Notes: generated by a model not told the origin, from the sequence alone. A DNA stretch of 8,792 bases from Scytonema sp. UIC 10036 (GCF_009725235.1 NZ_WJFC01000337.1:1-8792), one strand, 5' to 3'; shown: positions 1 through 7,690, numbered from the stretch's first letter. Numbers and translations are program-made.

Positions 1-2913
1 CCCCCAACCCCCTCCTCCATAGACATCTCTGTCACCCAAGGTTCAACTCTCTACGTTGTGGATGGGCAAAAAGTTAAGAAAGGTCAATTGCTCGCAGAGG
101 TTGCACTGGGCGGACGCACAACACGTGCGAATACAGAAAAGGCTGTCAAAGACGTAGCTTCTGACTTAGCCGGGGAAGTGAAGTTCGCTGATGTTATTCC
201 AGAACAAAAAACTGACCGTCAAGGTAATACCACCACAACAGCCGCAAGAGGTGGTCTGGTTTGGATTCTCTCAGGGGAAGTTTATAACTTACCCCCTGGT
301 GCGGAGTTGGTTGTCAATAACGGCGACACTATAGAAAGCGGTGGAGTTTTGGGAGAAACCAAGTTAACCACATTGCATGGTGGTGTGGTGCGTGCCCGTG
401 AAGCAACTCCTGGTAAAGGAACGCGGGAAATTGAGATTATCACCGCTTCTGTGGTGTTAGACAACGCAATCGTCACCGCTCAAACTAGCCAAGGTCGCAA
501 CAACTATTTAGTCAAGACTGCTAATAACCAGGAATTTCACCTGCGAGCCACCCCTGGTACTAAAGTTCAAAACTCTCAAGTGGTAGCGGAGTTAATTGAC
601 GATCGCTATCACACAAAGACTGGTGGATTGCTGAAGTACGCGGGTGTGGAAGTTCAGAAAAAGGGCAAGGCGAAGCAGGGTTACGAAGTTGTACAGGGCG
701 GGACTTTGCTGTGGATTCCGGAAGAAACCCACGAGGTGAACAAAGATATTTCCTTGCTGATGGTAGAAGATGGTCAGTTTGTCGAAGCAGGTACGGAAGT
801 TGTCAAAGACATCTTCTGCCAAAACTCCGGTGTCATAGAAGTGACCCAGAAAAATGACATATTAAGGGAAGTGGTCATCAAACCAGGAGAATTCCTCATG
901 GTAGACGACCCAGAAGCAGTCATGGGCAAGGACGGCACTTTTATTCAACCAGGTGAGGAATTGCTGGGACAAGTGAAGAACGAGTTGCGCTACATTGAGT
1001 ACGTAGAATCACCAGAAGGACCAGCACTCTTATGCCGTCCGGTTGTTGAGTTCCCCGTACCAGACAACCCCGATGTGCCAGCGACGACATCAGTGAGTCA
1101 GCAAACAGGGCGTTCGATTCAACTGCGGGCAGTACAGCGTTTGCCTTACAAAGACTCCGAACGCGTCAAGACTGTTGAAGGTGTGGAATTACTCCGGACT
1201 CAACTGGTGCTGGAAATTGAGACCGAAGGAGAACTTGACCACAATGCTTCCCCATTGGCAGCCGATATTGAATTACTCAACGATCCCGATGACCCAGAAA
1301 TTCAGCGCTTGCAATTGGTGATTCTGGAATCTCTGGTTATCCGTCGCGACATTACTGCTGATGCGACTCAAGGTAGTACGACGACTGCGCTTGAGGTGGA
1401 AGACGGACAAACCATTACCCCAGGGGCTGTTGTTGCACGTACCCAAATCTTGTGTAAAGAAGGTGGTATGGTACGGGGGGTACAAAAAGGAACGGAAACT
1501 GTTCGTCGCTGCTTGATTTTGCGTCATAGCGATTTGGTGAAAATGAATAGCATCACTGGCGTTCCCAAGGTAAAACCCGGTGATTTGATCGTCGAAGGTA
1601 CAGAAGTGGCTCCTGGAGTCTTTGCTGAAGAGTCCGGACAAGTTATACAGGTGAAGAAGGTAGAGGGAGACAAGGGGGACAAGGGGGACAAGGTAGAAGA
1701 ATCTTCTCCCTTGTCTTCCCCCTCTTCCCTAGCCGCCCCACCCACCTACACTCTCACCATCCGTGTTGGTCGTCCTTACCGAGTCAGTGCTGGTGCTGTG
1801 TTACAGGTGGATGATGGCGGATTGGTACAGCGCGGTGATAACTTGGTGCTGTTGGTGTTTGAACGGGCGAAAACTGGCGACATCATTCAAGGTTTGCCCA
1901 GGATTGAGGAACTTTTGGAAGCTCGTAAACCAAAAGAGGCTTGTGTTTTAGCACGTCGTTCTGGAGAACTCAAAGTTGTTTACGGTGATGGCGATGAAGC
2001 GATCGCTGTCAAAATCATTGAAGCAAGTGGTGTTGTGACTGATTATCCTATCGGTCCCGGACAAAACTTAATTCTTTCAGATGGACAAACAGTGAATGCG
2101 GGACAACCAATTACTGACGGACCGTCAAATCCTCACGAAATTCTGGAAATTTTCTTTAATCTCGGTTCTGAGGATGGAATTTATGCTTGTGCGAGTCTAG
2201 CGTTGCAGAAAGTACAAACGTTCTTGGTGAATGAGGTTCAGTCAGTTTATCAATCCCAAGGTATTGATATTGCTGACAAGCACATTGAAGTGATCGTCCG
2301 CCAGATGACATCTAAAGTTCGGGTAGACGATGGTGGTGACACCACAATGCTTCCTGGTGAATTGGTGGAATTGCGCCAAATCGAGCAGGTCAATGAAGCT
2401 ATGGCAATCACTGGTAGTGCAAGAGCACAGTATACTCCCGTGTTGCTCGGTATCACCAAAGCATCTTTGAATACCGACAGCTTTATCTCCGCCGCATCCT
2501 TCCAAGAAACAACAAGGGTCTTGACCGAAGCCGCTATTGAAGGCAAATCTGACTGGTTGCGCGGTTTGAAGGAAAACGTCATTATCGGCCGATTGATTCC
2601 CGCCGGTACTGGGTTCAATGCTTATGAGGAACCAGGCACGATTGAAGATTACTCTACTGATATGAGTAGCAGTGTCTTGGATGAAGTTGACGATCCTCTC
2701 GACATGGTTCTTGACGATCGCACTGCCCGTGCGTATCAATTAGAACCTCCATCAACTTTAGGCTCAGATGGATTCCGACGCACTCCTGATAAGGACATTT
2801 TGGATGACGATGATTTGTTGCTCACAAATGCCACTGCGATCGATCCTGAAGATGACCTTGTGGAAGAAGAAGATTATGGCGAAGATGACGAAGATGATGA
2901 GGATTTGTACTAG
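1..2913 (+). CDS. rpoC2: RNA polymerase beta' subunit RpoC2 (C-terminal 970 codons; 5' end outside window)
   Basis: This is the C-terminal part of the RNA polymerase subunit that, with RpoC1, replaces the single bacterial beta' chain in cyanobacteria. The frame is open from base 1, so the GTG at 58 is an internal codon and not a start. Residues 1 to about 620 of the fragment are repeated beta-rich modules, as expected for the large SI3 insertion in the trigger loop (sandwich-barrel hybrid motifs, known for the family). Core beta' sequence resumes near residue 625 with [20 protein letters not shown]. It continues through HIEVIVRQM (from 761), LLGITKASL (from 815), [19 protein letters not shown] and [17 protein letters not shown], which closely resemble E. 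coli RpoC. The last ~35 residues are an acidic Asp/Glu tail. Residues 554-582 ([11 protein letters not shown] followed by a Ser/Pro/Ala stretch) are a repeat-derived insertion. The gene ends in TAG and is followed by a terminator. Confidence 0.97.
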   Translation, partial: PPTPSSIDISVTQGSTLYVVDGQKVKKGQLLAEVALGGRTTRANTEKAVKDVASDLAGEVKFADVIPEQKTDRQGNTTTTAARGGLVWILSGEVYNLPPGAELVVNNGDTIESGGVLGETKLTTLHGGVVRAREATPGKGTREIEIITASVVLDNAIVTAQTSQGRNNYLVKTANNQEFHLRATPGTKVQNSQVVAELIDDRYHTKTGGLLKYAGVEVQKKGKAKQGYEVVQGGTLLWIPEETHEVNKDISLLMVEDGQFVEAGTEVVKDIFCQNSGVIEVTQKNDILREVVIKPGEFLMVDDPEAVMGKDGTFIQPGEELLGQVKNELRYIEYVESPEGPALLCRPVVEFPVPDNPDVPATTSVSQQTGRSIQLRAVQRLPYKDSERVKTVEGVELLRTQLVLEIETEGELDHNASPLAADIELLNDPDDPEIQRLQLVILESLVIRRDITADATQGSTTTALEVEDGQTITPGAVVARTQILCKEGGMVRGVQKGTETVRRCLILRHSDLVKMNSITGVPKVKPGDLIVEGTEVAPGVFAEESGQVIQVKKVEGDKGDKGDKVEESSPLSSPSSLAAPPTYTLTIRVGRPYRVSAGAVLQVDDGGLVQRGDNLVLLVFERAKTGDIIQGLPRIEELLEARKPKEACVLARRSGELKVVYGDGDEAIAVKIIEASGVVTDYPIGPGQNLILSDGQTVNAGQPITDGPSNPHEILEIFFNLGSEDGIYACASLALQKVQTFLVNEVQSVYQSQGIDIADKHIEVIVRQMTSKVRVDDGGDTTMLPGELVELRQIEQVNEAMAITGSARAQYTPVLLGITKASLNTDSFISAASFQETTRVLTEAAIEGKSDWLRGLKENVIIGRLIPAGTGFNAYEEPGTIEDYSTDMSSSVLDEVDDPLDMVLDDRTARAYQLEPPSTLGSDGFRRTPDKDILDDDDLLLTNATAIDPEDDLVEEEDYGEDDEDDEDLY
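1660..1746 (+). repeat. In-frame 9-bp-period repeat with long hairpin inside rpoC2
   Basis: Three tandem units of GACAAGGGG (1669-1677, 1678-1686, then a partial third) encode Gly-Asp-Lys three times. They are followed by a pyrimidine-rich stretch encoding Ser/Pro/Leu/Ala. Bases 1683-1700 can pair with 1702-1719: six pairs (AGAAGA with TCTTCT), one mismatch, then eleven pairs including two G-U. The innermost pairs must open to make a loop. A related GAGACAAGG series lies in the lgt-cobM spacer at 7655-7690, so this appears to be a dispersed spacer-type repeat that has entered a coding region without breaking frame. That origin is inference. Confidence 0.8.
1999..2006. repeat. HIP1 octamer palindrome (in rpoC2)
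   Basis: This is an exact GCGATCGC, the highly iterated palindrome that is over-represented in many cyanobacterial genomes. It lies within the rpoC2 core and supports the taxonomic call. Confidence 0.85.
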
Positions 2914-2949
2914 ATAAATAGCCCTCTGACTAAAATTCTAGAGTTACAC

Positions 2950-2980
2950 AAAAAAAGTCCGCGCAAGCGGGCTTTTTTTT
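2950..2980 (+). terminator. Intrinsic terminator of rpoC2, probably bidirectional
   Basis: The stem AGTCCGC (2956-2962) pairs with GCGGGCT (2967-2973) around a GCAA tetraloop, with one T-G wobble. It is extended by an A-run on the left (from 2950) and an eight-T tract on the right (2973-2980). It starts 37 bp after the rpoC2 stop. Read on the minus strand the hairpin keeps its shape with one C-A mismatch and is also followed by a T-tract, so it could also stop transcripts arriving from the convergent ATPase/TOPRIM-like pair. Confidence 0.92.
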
Positions 2981-3074
2981 ACTCCCTTCCCTCCAAAAGA
3001 TTACCTAAACACGTAGGTAGGGCTATGCCGCACGTTTGCTACAAAAATTATTAATTTTAGAGTGGAAAGGGAGT
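2981..3074. repeat. 94-bp segment bounded by imperfect terminal inverted repeats
   Basis: The left end begins ACTCCCTTCC and continues CTCCAAAA. The reverse complement of the right end begins ACTCCCTTTCC and continues ACTCTAAAA, so about 18 of 20 aligned positions agree. The interior has an AT-rich part and the stretch GTAGGGCTATGCCGCACG, and there is no ORF. The size and ends suggest a miniature inverted-repeat element or an extended hairpin, but no target-site duplication is visible. This fills most of the spacer between the convergent rpoC2 and TOPRIM-like genes. Confidence 0.35.
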
Positions 3075-3106
3075 CATACATTGATTTTTAGTTATGTTGA
3101 TTGAAA

Positions 3107-3748
3107 TTACCAACCTTGTTCTTGGATAACTTGTACAATCTCAGCTTCCAATATTTGAAAAGCTCTTAAAGCTCTTAAAGGAGAAAAATCATTTATAAGT
3201 TCTGCTACTCGGTGAACGCGTTCATGAACTGAATATTGCTTTAGTCTCCGACCTGTCAATCCACTGGCTTCGTACAAAAGTTTATGAAGAATATCTTTAG
3301 GATTTGGTAGTTGTTCAAGTGTTGCAATAAGTGGTAGTCGTAATGGCTGATTCCCACGAGGATTTCCTGCAGCATTCCGTATTGCGATTTCATCAAATAA
3401 TAGCCATGCTTCTTGCATACGTACTGGAATAACACAAACAGTAGGTGGTACTGCCACTGATTCTTTTATTGCTTCTTCTACCGCTTCTCGGATCTCAGCC
3501 ATACGTTTTTCGCGTGGTTCCTTTTCTGCATCACGGTGAATGAACAAGAGGTCACAGGGATAGAGATCTAAACCGTTCTTAATGCGTTGCCCCAGAGTTT
3601 TGGGTGGTTTGGGTAAGCGTCGCAAATCCGCCCAAGTAGATTGAATAGCGCATTCAACTTGATGCTCTTGTAATAACCAGGTCAAAATTGACATGAGTGC
3701 TTTGTCTGAACTGCCATCTGACAGCAATGTGTAAGAAAGTTCTTTCAT
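3107..3748 (-). CDS. Small partner of the upstream AAA ATPase, probable TOPRIM-like (DUF4276-type) protein
   Basis: This is a 213-residue soluble protein with no signal peptide or membrane segment. Near the N-terminus, LLSDGSSD (residues 8-15) follows a short beta-like stretch and resembles the first TOPRIM motif, hydrophobics-EGxxD, with Asp11 where Glu is usual. LLFIHRDAE (67-75) resembles the second acidic motif, with Asp73 and Glu75 as candidate metal ligands. IPVRMQEAWLLFD (107-119) matches the xEaWLL pattern seen in TOPRIM-like partners of AAA ATPases. If the fold is right, it would be a metal-dependent nuclease-type domain controlled by the ATPase. The start ATG overlaps the ATPase stop in ATGA, which suggests translational coupling, and no clear Shine-Dalgarno is seen. 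An in-frame 9-bp duplication (3161-3178) encodes LRALRA. The family name is from memory of similar pairs. The pair itself is firm; the catalytic role is inferred. Confidence 0.65.
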   Translation of the reverse strand: MKELSYTLLSDGSSDKALMSILTWLLQEHQVECAIQSTWADLRRLPKPPKTLGQRIKNGLDLYPCDLLFIHRDAEKEPREKRMAEIREAVEEAIKESVAVPPTVCVIPVRMQEAWLLFDEIAIRNAAGNPRGNQPLRLPLIATLEQLPNPKDILHKLLYEASGLTGRRLKQYSVHERVHRVAELINDFSPLRALRAFQILEAEIVQVIQEQGW

Positions 3749-5277
3749 GCCAAGTCAGTAGGAAATCCAGGAATTAGTGGTTGAAGATCGGCTCTATCCA
3801 CAACTCGACGTTTTTTTGGTTGTGTTGTTTTTGATGGTTGAGGGCTTTCTGTCTTCCCATTACTATCAACTTCTGTGTCATTAAGTATAACTGGATTCAA
3901 GTAAGCAAGTAATTTATTTTTGGGGACAACACTCACTCCTTCCGGTGCTTTTTGTCTCCAAGTCTCAGGTAAACAACCAAAAGATACTCGTTTAAAGCGC
4001 TGTCCCGAACGTACCATTTCCTTTAATTCAGCAACCAATAAGCTGTCATCAGGTACTTGCATCACTACAGCTGGTGAGTGAGTATTCACAATCACTTGAC
4101 GAAGTGGATTATCTATAGTTATAGGTTCATCAACATCAGTAGCAATATCTTGAAGCAGCTTGAGTATTTTTGGAATCCGTTCTGGATGAATACCATTCTC
4201 TGGTTCCTCCAGACACAAAAGACCTTGTGCTTGGGGGTCTAACTCCAGAACAGCTAACGCCAAAAAGCGGAGAGTTCCATCGGATAAAGCCCTTGCCGGA
4301 TAGGATGTGCCGTCTGAACCCGTTACTATTAATGTTAAAAGTTCGTGGGGTTCGTCCCTATCTATCCCCACTTGACCCACATCCTCAATGAGTTCCGCTA
4401 AACGATTGGCAACTTGGCTGTAAACTTGTGCTTCTGTCTCATCGTCTGATACTCCATTTGCTAAATGGTTCTTGTTGAATTTTGCCAGGTGATAAAGTGT
4501 TGCAGCCAAGTGAGAGCCATCCATGTCCAATTTTGTTGGAGATGTAAATTTGTCTGGTCGCCGTAATGCTGAAGGTTCTAATTGTAGTAACCGCCAGGAT
4601 TGCATTTCTCTTCGGGCTAGCAACACTGTTGGACTTTCGGCAGCATTGGCAACAGAAAGTACAGTTCGGGGCAGATTCATTGCTAACCGATGTAACGGTT
4701 TTCCTTTTATACCATCTTGATGTAGTTTAATGACAGTTTTACCTTTGTCATCTTCAGTTGAAATAAATGGTGAAGTTCGTCTTCCCTTAATAGCAGATTT
4801 ACGCCATTCAACATTATGAGGAAACAGTAAATTTTTTTTGGCATCACCAAGGTTTATATGAACTAACTCTTCTCTCAGAATTTCTAGCGATCCAAAAGAA
4901 CGAAGGCTATCATCTGTTCGATAGGCAAGGATGATGGTGTAGCGAAGAAACGTGATACTAGCTTCTGCCTTTTGTCCTAAATCGTCGATACCTTCATAAG
5001 GCACAATCATTTCTGCCTCAAAGGACATTTCATTTACATACTCATCCCCAACACGATGGAATAAGCTACGTACATCAGATGTTCTACCCCCTCGTTCGCG
5101 TACTGATAAAGCAGCTTCAATCAGAGGACAATCAGCAATCGCGCTCAAAAACCGGATAGCATCAAATAAATTAGATTTACCGACGCCATTAGCACCTGCG
5201 ACACAAGTAAATGGTCCAAAACGAACATCGACATCCACTAAATTCTTAAATCCAGAAACTTTTAATCGAGTTAACAT
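3745..5277 (-). CDS. AAA/ABC-type ATPase (AAA_21 / OLD-like), partner of TOPRIM-like protein
   Basis: This 510-residue protein has a complete SMC/RecF-like ABC ATPase layout. The N-terminal strand MLTRLKVSGFKNL is followed by Walker A GANGVGKS (28-35), an ABC signature ALSDGTLRFLALAVL (330-344), Walker B LLCLEEPENGIHP (353-365) with catalytic Glu near 357-358, and an H-loop NTHSP (398-402). The ~290 residues between Walker A and the signature form the variable middle of this class. The Lys/Pro-rich C-terminal tail (about 465-510) looks disordered. There is no TOPRIM domain in the chain; a TOPRIM-like protein is instead encoded next, overlapping by 4 bp. The start ATG at 5277 has a good ribosome binding site (AGAAGGA about 5 bp upstream). 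Known systems with a separate ATPase and TOPRIM protein (PARIS and other OLD-like modules) sense phage and trigger abortive responses. That role here is inference from architecture. Confidence 0.85.
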   Translation of the reverse strand: MLTRLKVSGFKNLVDVDVRFGPFTCVAGANGVGKSNLFDAIRFLSAIADCPLIEAALSVRERGGRTSDVRSLFHRVGDEYVNEMSFEAEMIVPYEGIDDLGQKAEASITFLRYTIILAYRTDDSLRSFGSLEILREELVHINLGDAKKNLLFPHNVEWRKSAIKGRRTSPFISTEDDKGKTVIKLHQDGIKGKPLHRLAMNLPRTVLSVANAAESPTVLLARREMQSWRLLQLEPSALRRPDKFTSPTKLDMDGSHLAATLYHLAKFNKNHLANGVSDDETEAQVYSQVANRLAELIEDVGQVGIDRDEPHELLTLIVTGSDGTSYPARALSDGTLRFLALAVLELDPQAQGLLCLEEPENGIHPERIPKILKLLQDIATDVDEPITIDNPLRQVIVNTHSPAVVMQVPDDSLLVAELKEMVRSGQRFKRVSFGCLPETWRQKAPEGVSVVPKNKLLAYLNPVILNDTEVDSNGKTESPQPSKTTQPKKRRVVDRADLQPLIPGFPTDLA

Positions 5278-5398
5278 AATTTCCTTCTCTTGAAACTGAA
5301 ACTGGTTGCAAGAGTTTACCTAAATATATCTTCCGCTAGCTGCTTTAACACTAGCAATTTGTCAGTTCATCTTGGTAGTACGGTATATCCAAGCAGCA
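5278..5398 (-). promoter_or_regulatory. Upstream region of ATPase pair: RBS, weak -10 and GCTAG inverted repeat
   Basis: Read on the minus strand, this 121-bp gap holds a clear AAGGA ribosome binding site (plus-strand 5282-5286) and a TATATT -10-like hexamer (5323-5328) without a good -35. It also holds an inverted repeat GCTAG/CTAGC with an 11-bp loop (5335-5339 and 5351-5355) overlapping the expected -35 area. No T-tract terminator separates the pair from the coiled-coil gene upstream. The pair may therefore have its own weak, possibly operator-controlled promoter, may be read through from coaD, or both. Confidence 0.3.
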
Positions 5399-6094
5399 CT
5401 ATTTCTTTTTAGGAGGTAGAGAATTGTGTCCTTTTGAGTTGTCTGGGTAAAGTTGTTGGCGTCCGTTGCGAATAATCCGTAACATTTCTTGAAGTTGCTG
5501 CTCAATATTTTCTAAAACGCTATCAGCGTACTCGTCAGCACCTTGTTCGATCGCTTCGGCTTCTGCAACTGCAGCCCGTCGCATTTCCTCAATTTCTTGC
5601 TGACAAGCGCGTCGTTTGCGATCGATTTCCGTAAGAGTCTCTTGCATCATCGCCTCACACTCTTGTTGTACTTGTTGCCGCATTTGTTGCGCTTCTCGTT
5701 CTGCTTGCCTCAAGATGTCGCTTTCATCCAAAATTTGTGCTCTTTTGGCTTGGGCTGCATCAACAATTTGTTGTCCGTATTCTTCTGCCTGTAGGAGGAT
5801 TTCTTCCTTTTCTTGGAGAACTCCAGCTGCTTCCTGAAAAGCTTCAGGCAAAGAAAGCCGAATGAAATCTAGCTGATCGAGTAACTTGTCTTCATCCACC
5901 AACGTGCATCGCGTTAGCGGAATATTTAAACCTGAAAGAATCATTTCTTCGAGGCGGTTAAGTTCCTGCTGAAGATCTACGCCTCCTGTTGGCGTAGCGT
6001 CTCCATCGTAGGAGATTCCATTGGGGTACTCTTCCGAGAGGGGATTACCTCCGTTGTGATTTGGTTCGATATTTGGTTGTTTTGGGCGTAGCAT
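5399..6094 (-). CDS. Coiled-coil protein of DivIVA-like / ATP-synthase-b-like appearance, coaD-linked
   Basis: This is a 231-residue cytoplasmic protein with no signal or membrane segment. Residues 1-40 are low complexity and include repeat-derived sequence. [13 protein letters not shown] (41-53) begins a helical region, and [25 protein letters not shown] (65-89) looks like a small folded block. About 90-210 is a continuous Gln/Glu/Arg/Ala-rich coiled coil ending in [12 protein letters not shown]. The C-terminus is basic (PPKKK). Similar coiled-coil proteins next to coaD in cyanobacteria are often labelled DivIVA-domain or ATP synthase subunit B-like, but I know of no established function. 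The start at 6094 (MLRPKQPN) lies 118 bp inside coaD and lacks a clear ribosome binding site, so expression may depend on coupling to coaD. A later start is possible because the first 39 codons are poorly constrained. A cell-shape or division scaffold role would be a guess. Confidence 0.75.
   Translation of the reverse strand: MLRPKQPNIEPNHNGGNPLSEEYPNGISYDGDATPTGGVDLQQELNRLEEMILSGLNIPLTRCTLVDEDKLLDQLDFIRLSLPEAFQEAAGVLQEKEEILLQAEEYGQQIVDAAQAKRAQILDESDILRQAEREAQQMRQQVQQECEAMMQETLTEIDRKRRACQQEIEEMRRAAVAEAEAIEQGADEYADSVLENIEQQLQEMLRIIRNGRQQLYPDNSKGHNSLPPKKK
5977..6015. repeat. 39-bp double-palindrome repeat in the coaD / coiled-coil overlap
   Basis: Two adjacent hairpins are visible. CTACGCC (5977-5983) pairs perfectly with GGCGTAG (5991-5997) around a 7-base loop, and TCTCC (6000-6004) pairs with GGAGA (6011-6015) around a 6-base loop. 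The core resembles the dispersed TCTCC..GGAGACGCTACGCC type repeats common in Nostocales genomes (recognition from memory). The length is a multiple of three, so neither overlapping frame would be shifted by its arrival. On the minus strand the outer arm GGCGTAG contains the coaD stop codon. Confidence 0.6.
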
Positions 6095-6555
6095 TGGTAA
6101 ATATCAAGGGCAACGTGCGGGGGAACAAGATGATTTATAGAGCCGCCAAACTTAGCAATCTCTTTTACAACACTACTACTTAAAAAACTATACTCGTTGG
6201 ATGTTGCTAGAAAAACTGTCTCTATTTGATGCGAAAGGGTTTTATTAGTATGAGCCATCTGAAGCTCTACCTCAAAGTCGGAAATGGCTCGCAAACCACG
6301 AAGAAGGACTTGCGCTTCTCGCATTTGGGCATATTTGACGGTGAGACCATCAAAAGCATCGACTTCGACGTTAGTTAAATGTTGTGTTGCGAGACGAATC
6401 TGTTCCAAGCGTTTTTGGACGGTGAACAAAGGCGTTTTGTTGGGATTCCGCAAAACAGCTACAACAACCCGTTCAAACAACCGACAACCGCGTTGGATAA
6501 TGTCAAGATGTCCTAAAGTGACAGGGTCGAAGCTTCCGGGATAGATGGCAATCAC
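5977..6555 (-). CDS. coaD: Phosphopantetheine adenylyltransferase (CoaD)
   Basis: This enzyme transfers AMP from ATP to 4'-phosphopantetheine to give dephospho-CoA, the penultimate step of CoA synthesis in the cytoplasm. The nucleotidyltransferase signature is complete: [12 protein letters not shown] (5-16, with T/HxGH at 13-16), NPNKTPLF (37-44), [21 protein letters not shown] (84-104) and the C-terminal SSSVVKE (126-132). The canonical domain ends near residue 158, matching the usual ~160-residue length. Here about 33 extra residues follow, ending [11 protein letters not shown], encoded partly by the 39-bp palindromic repeat that also supplies the TAG stop. The start is a GTG at 6555 because [11 protein letters not shown] is the family's N-terminus, GAGG lies 11 bp upstream, and an in-frame stop occurs 45 bp upstream with no ATG between. 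The 3' end overlaps the coiled-coil gene by 118 bp. Confidence 0.96.
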   Translation of the reverse strand: MIAIYPGSFDPVTLGHLDIIQRGCRLFERVVVAVLRNPNKTPLFTVQKRLEQIRLATQHLTNVEVDAFDGLTVKYAQMREAQVLLRGLRAISDFEVELQMAHTNKTLSHQIETVFLATSNEYSFLSSSVVKEIAKFGGSINHLVPPHVALDIYQCYAQNNQISNQITTEVIPSRKSTPMESPTMETLRQQEA

Positions 6556-6585
6556 GATGACAGCTGCCTCAACGTTGATGAGGTG

Positions 6586-6614
6586 ATTATATCTGACCTA
6601 TTTTAAAATTTGAA
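6586..6614 (-). promoter_or_regulatory. Sigma70-type promoter of coaD
   Basis: On the minus strand an exact TATAAT (plus 6586-6591) is preceded by TTCAAA (plus 6609-6614; four of six match to TTGACA) with an ideal 17-bp spacer. Transcription would begin near 6579, giving a leader of about 24 bases that contains the GAGG ribosome binding site for the GTG start of coaD. It could also drive the downstream coiled-coil gene. Confidence 0.7.
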
Positions 6615-6802
6615 TTTTTAATTGCTTATGTACCTCTATGAACCCACAGCAACTTAAAATCTACGCTGTAGGTTGCCCAGCAGTTTTCTATGCATGCATT
6701 TTAAATAAAATATAAAATCAAAAAGCATTTCTGTTTTGAGGGTTTCAACAAACGCACTTTTCAACCCACACTTTTATTCTCTTGCCTTTTATGTACTTTT
6801 GT

Positions 6803-7654
6803 ATGATACCGGACTTTTTTACTTTACCCTTGGCATTTCAATTTACTTCACCAGGCCCGACTCTGGTGAAGATAGGACCATTGGTTATCCGTTGGTATGG
6901 CTTTTTGATTGCTTCAGCCGTTTTGATTGGCGTTAGCCTTTCTCAATACCTAGCAAAGCGACGCGATGTAAATCCCGATTTGCTCAGCGATTTATCAATT
7001 TGGTTGGTACTTGGGGCTATTCCCGCAGCTAGATTATACTACGTTTTGTTCGAGTGGTCGGAGTACGCCCAGCACCCAGAACGCATCATTGCCATTTGGC
7101 AAGGGGGTATTGCTATTCATGGAGCAATTGTTGGTGGTGTCATAGCAGCATTAATCTTTGCCAAACTCAAGCGAGTGTCTTTTTGGCAATTAGCAGATTT
7201 AGTTGCTCCTTCATTGATTCTTGGTCAGGCAATCGGACGCTGGGGAAATTTCTTTAACTCAGAAGCTTTTGGCAGCCCTACTAATCTACCTTGGAAACTA
7301 TACATTCCAGCAGATCGCCGTCCTCCAGAACTAGCCGAATTTAAATACTTCCATCCTACCTTCTTATATGAGTCTCTATGGGATTTAGCGGTATTCGCTT
7401 TACTGATAACATTGTTTTTTCGGAGTTTATCAGGCAAACCCTCTCTAAAAATCGGTACGCTATCTTTGGTTTATTTAGCAGGATATAGTTTGGGACGTCT
7501 TTGGATAGAAGGTCTTCGGACTGATAGTTTGATGTTAGGTCCATTGCGAGTGGCACAAATCGTCAGTCTAGTTGGAATTATTTTGGGGATAGGTGGGTTA
7601 GCTTGGCTCTATGTAGTCAAACGGCGTTTACCAGATGTTGTTTCCCCAGAATAA
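6803..7654 (+). CDS. lgt: Prolipoprotein diacylglyceryl transferase (Lgt)
   Basis: Lgt is an inner-membrane enzyme that moves diacylglycerol from phosphatidylglycerol to the lipobox cysteine of prelipoproteins, the first step of lipoprotein maturation. From the ATG at 6803 the protein has 283 residues, close to the family norm. Family landmarks are the N-terminal block [10 protein letters not shown] (24-33), [12 protein letters not shown] (101-112) with the conserved His106, and the Lgt signature [17 protein letters not shown] (141-157) with Arg146 and Asn149. The later block [12 protein letters not shown] and the C-terminal [14 protein letters not shown] also fit. Several hydrophobic segments (about 34-50, 66-82, 105-120, 190-205, 225-240, 250-272) support a multi-pass membrane protein. 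In-frame alternatives are ATG at 6791 and TTG at 6782. None has a convincing Shine-Dalgarno, and 6803 is chosen because homologues begin a few residues before LPLAFQF. The gene is divergent from coaD. An AT-rich TATAAA at 6711-6716 may be its -10, without a clear -35. Confidence 0.95.
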   Translation: MIPDFFTLPLAFQFTSPGPTLVKIGPLVIRWYGFLIASAVLIGVSLSQYLAKRRDVNPDLLSDLSIWLVLGAIPAARLYYVLFEWSEYAQHPERIIAIWQGGIAIHGAIVGGVIAALIFAKLKRVSFWQLADLVAPSLILGQAIGRWGNFFNSEAFGSPTNLPWKLYIPADRRPPELAEFKYFHPTFLYESLWDLAVFALLITLFFRSLSGKPSLKIGTLSLVYLAGYSLGRLWIEGLRTDSLMLGPLRVAQIVSLVGIILGIGGLAWLYVVKRRLPDVVSPE

Positions 7655-7690
7655 GGGGGTAGAGACAAGGGAGACAATGGGGACAAATGA
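7655..7690 (+). repeat. 9-bp-period GAGACAAGG repeat directly after lgt
   Basis: After the lgt stop and a GGGGGTA stretch come GAGACAAGG, GAGACAATG and GGGACAAAT. This is the same 9-bp period and base pattern as the repeat embedded in rpoC2 at 1669-1693. Here it lies in non-coding DNA, its more usual location. Confidence 0.6.

Noticed and set aside
282..2739. Several minus-strand open frames of 60-165 codons across rpoC2
   Set aside because: They lie opposite a strongly conserved coding frame, have no recognisable domains or ribosome binding sites, and are explained as antisense shadows.
3107..5277. Calling the ATPase/TOPRIM-like pair PARIS (AriA/AriB) outright
   Set aside because: The architecture is similar, but the small protein's motifs could not be matched to DUF4435/AriB by eye, so only a general split OLD-like label is supportable.
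6736..6936. Plus-strand 66-codon frame before and into lgt
   Set aside because: It overlaps the well-supported lgt frame in another phase and shows no family resemblance.
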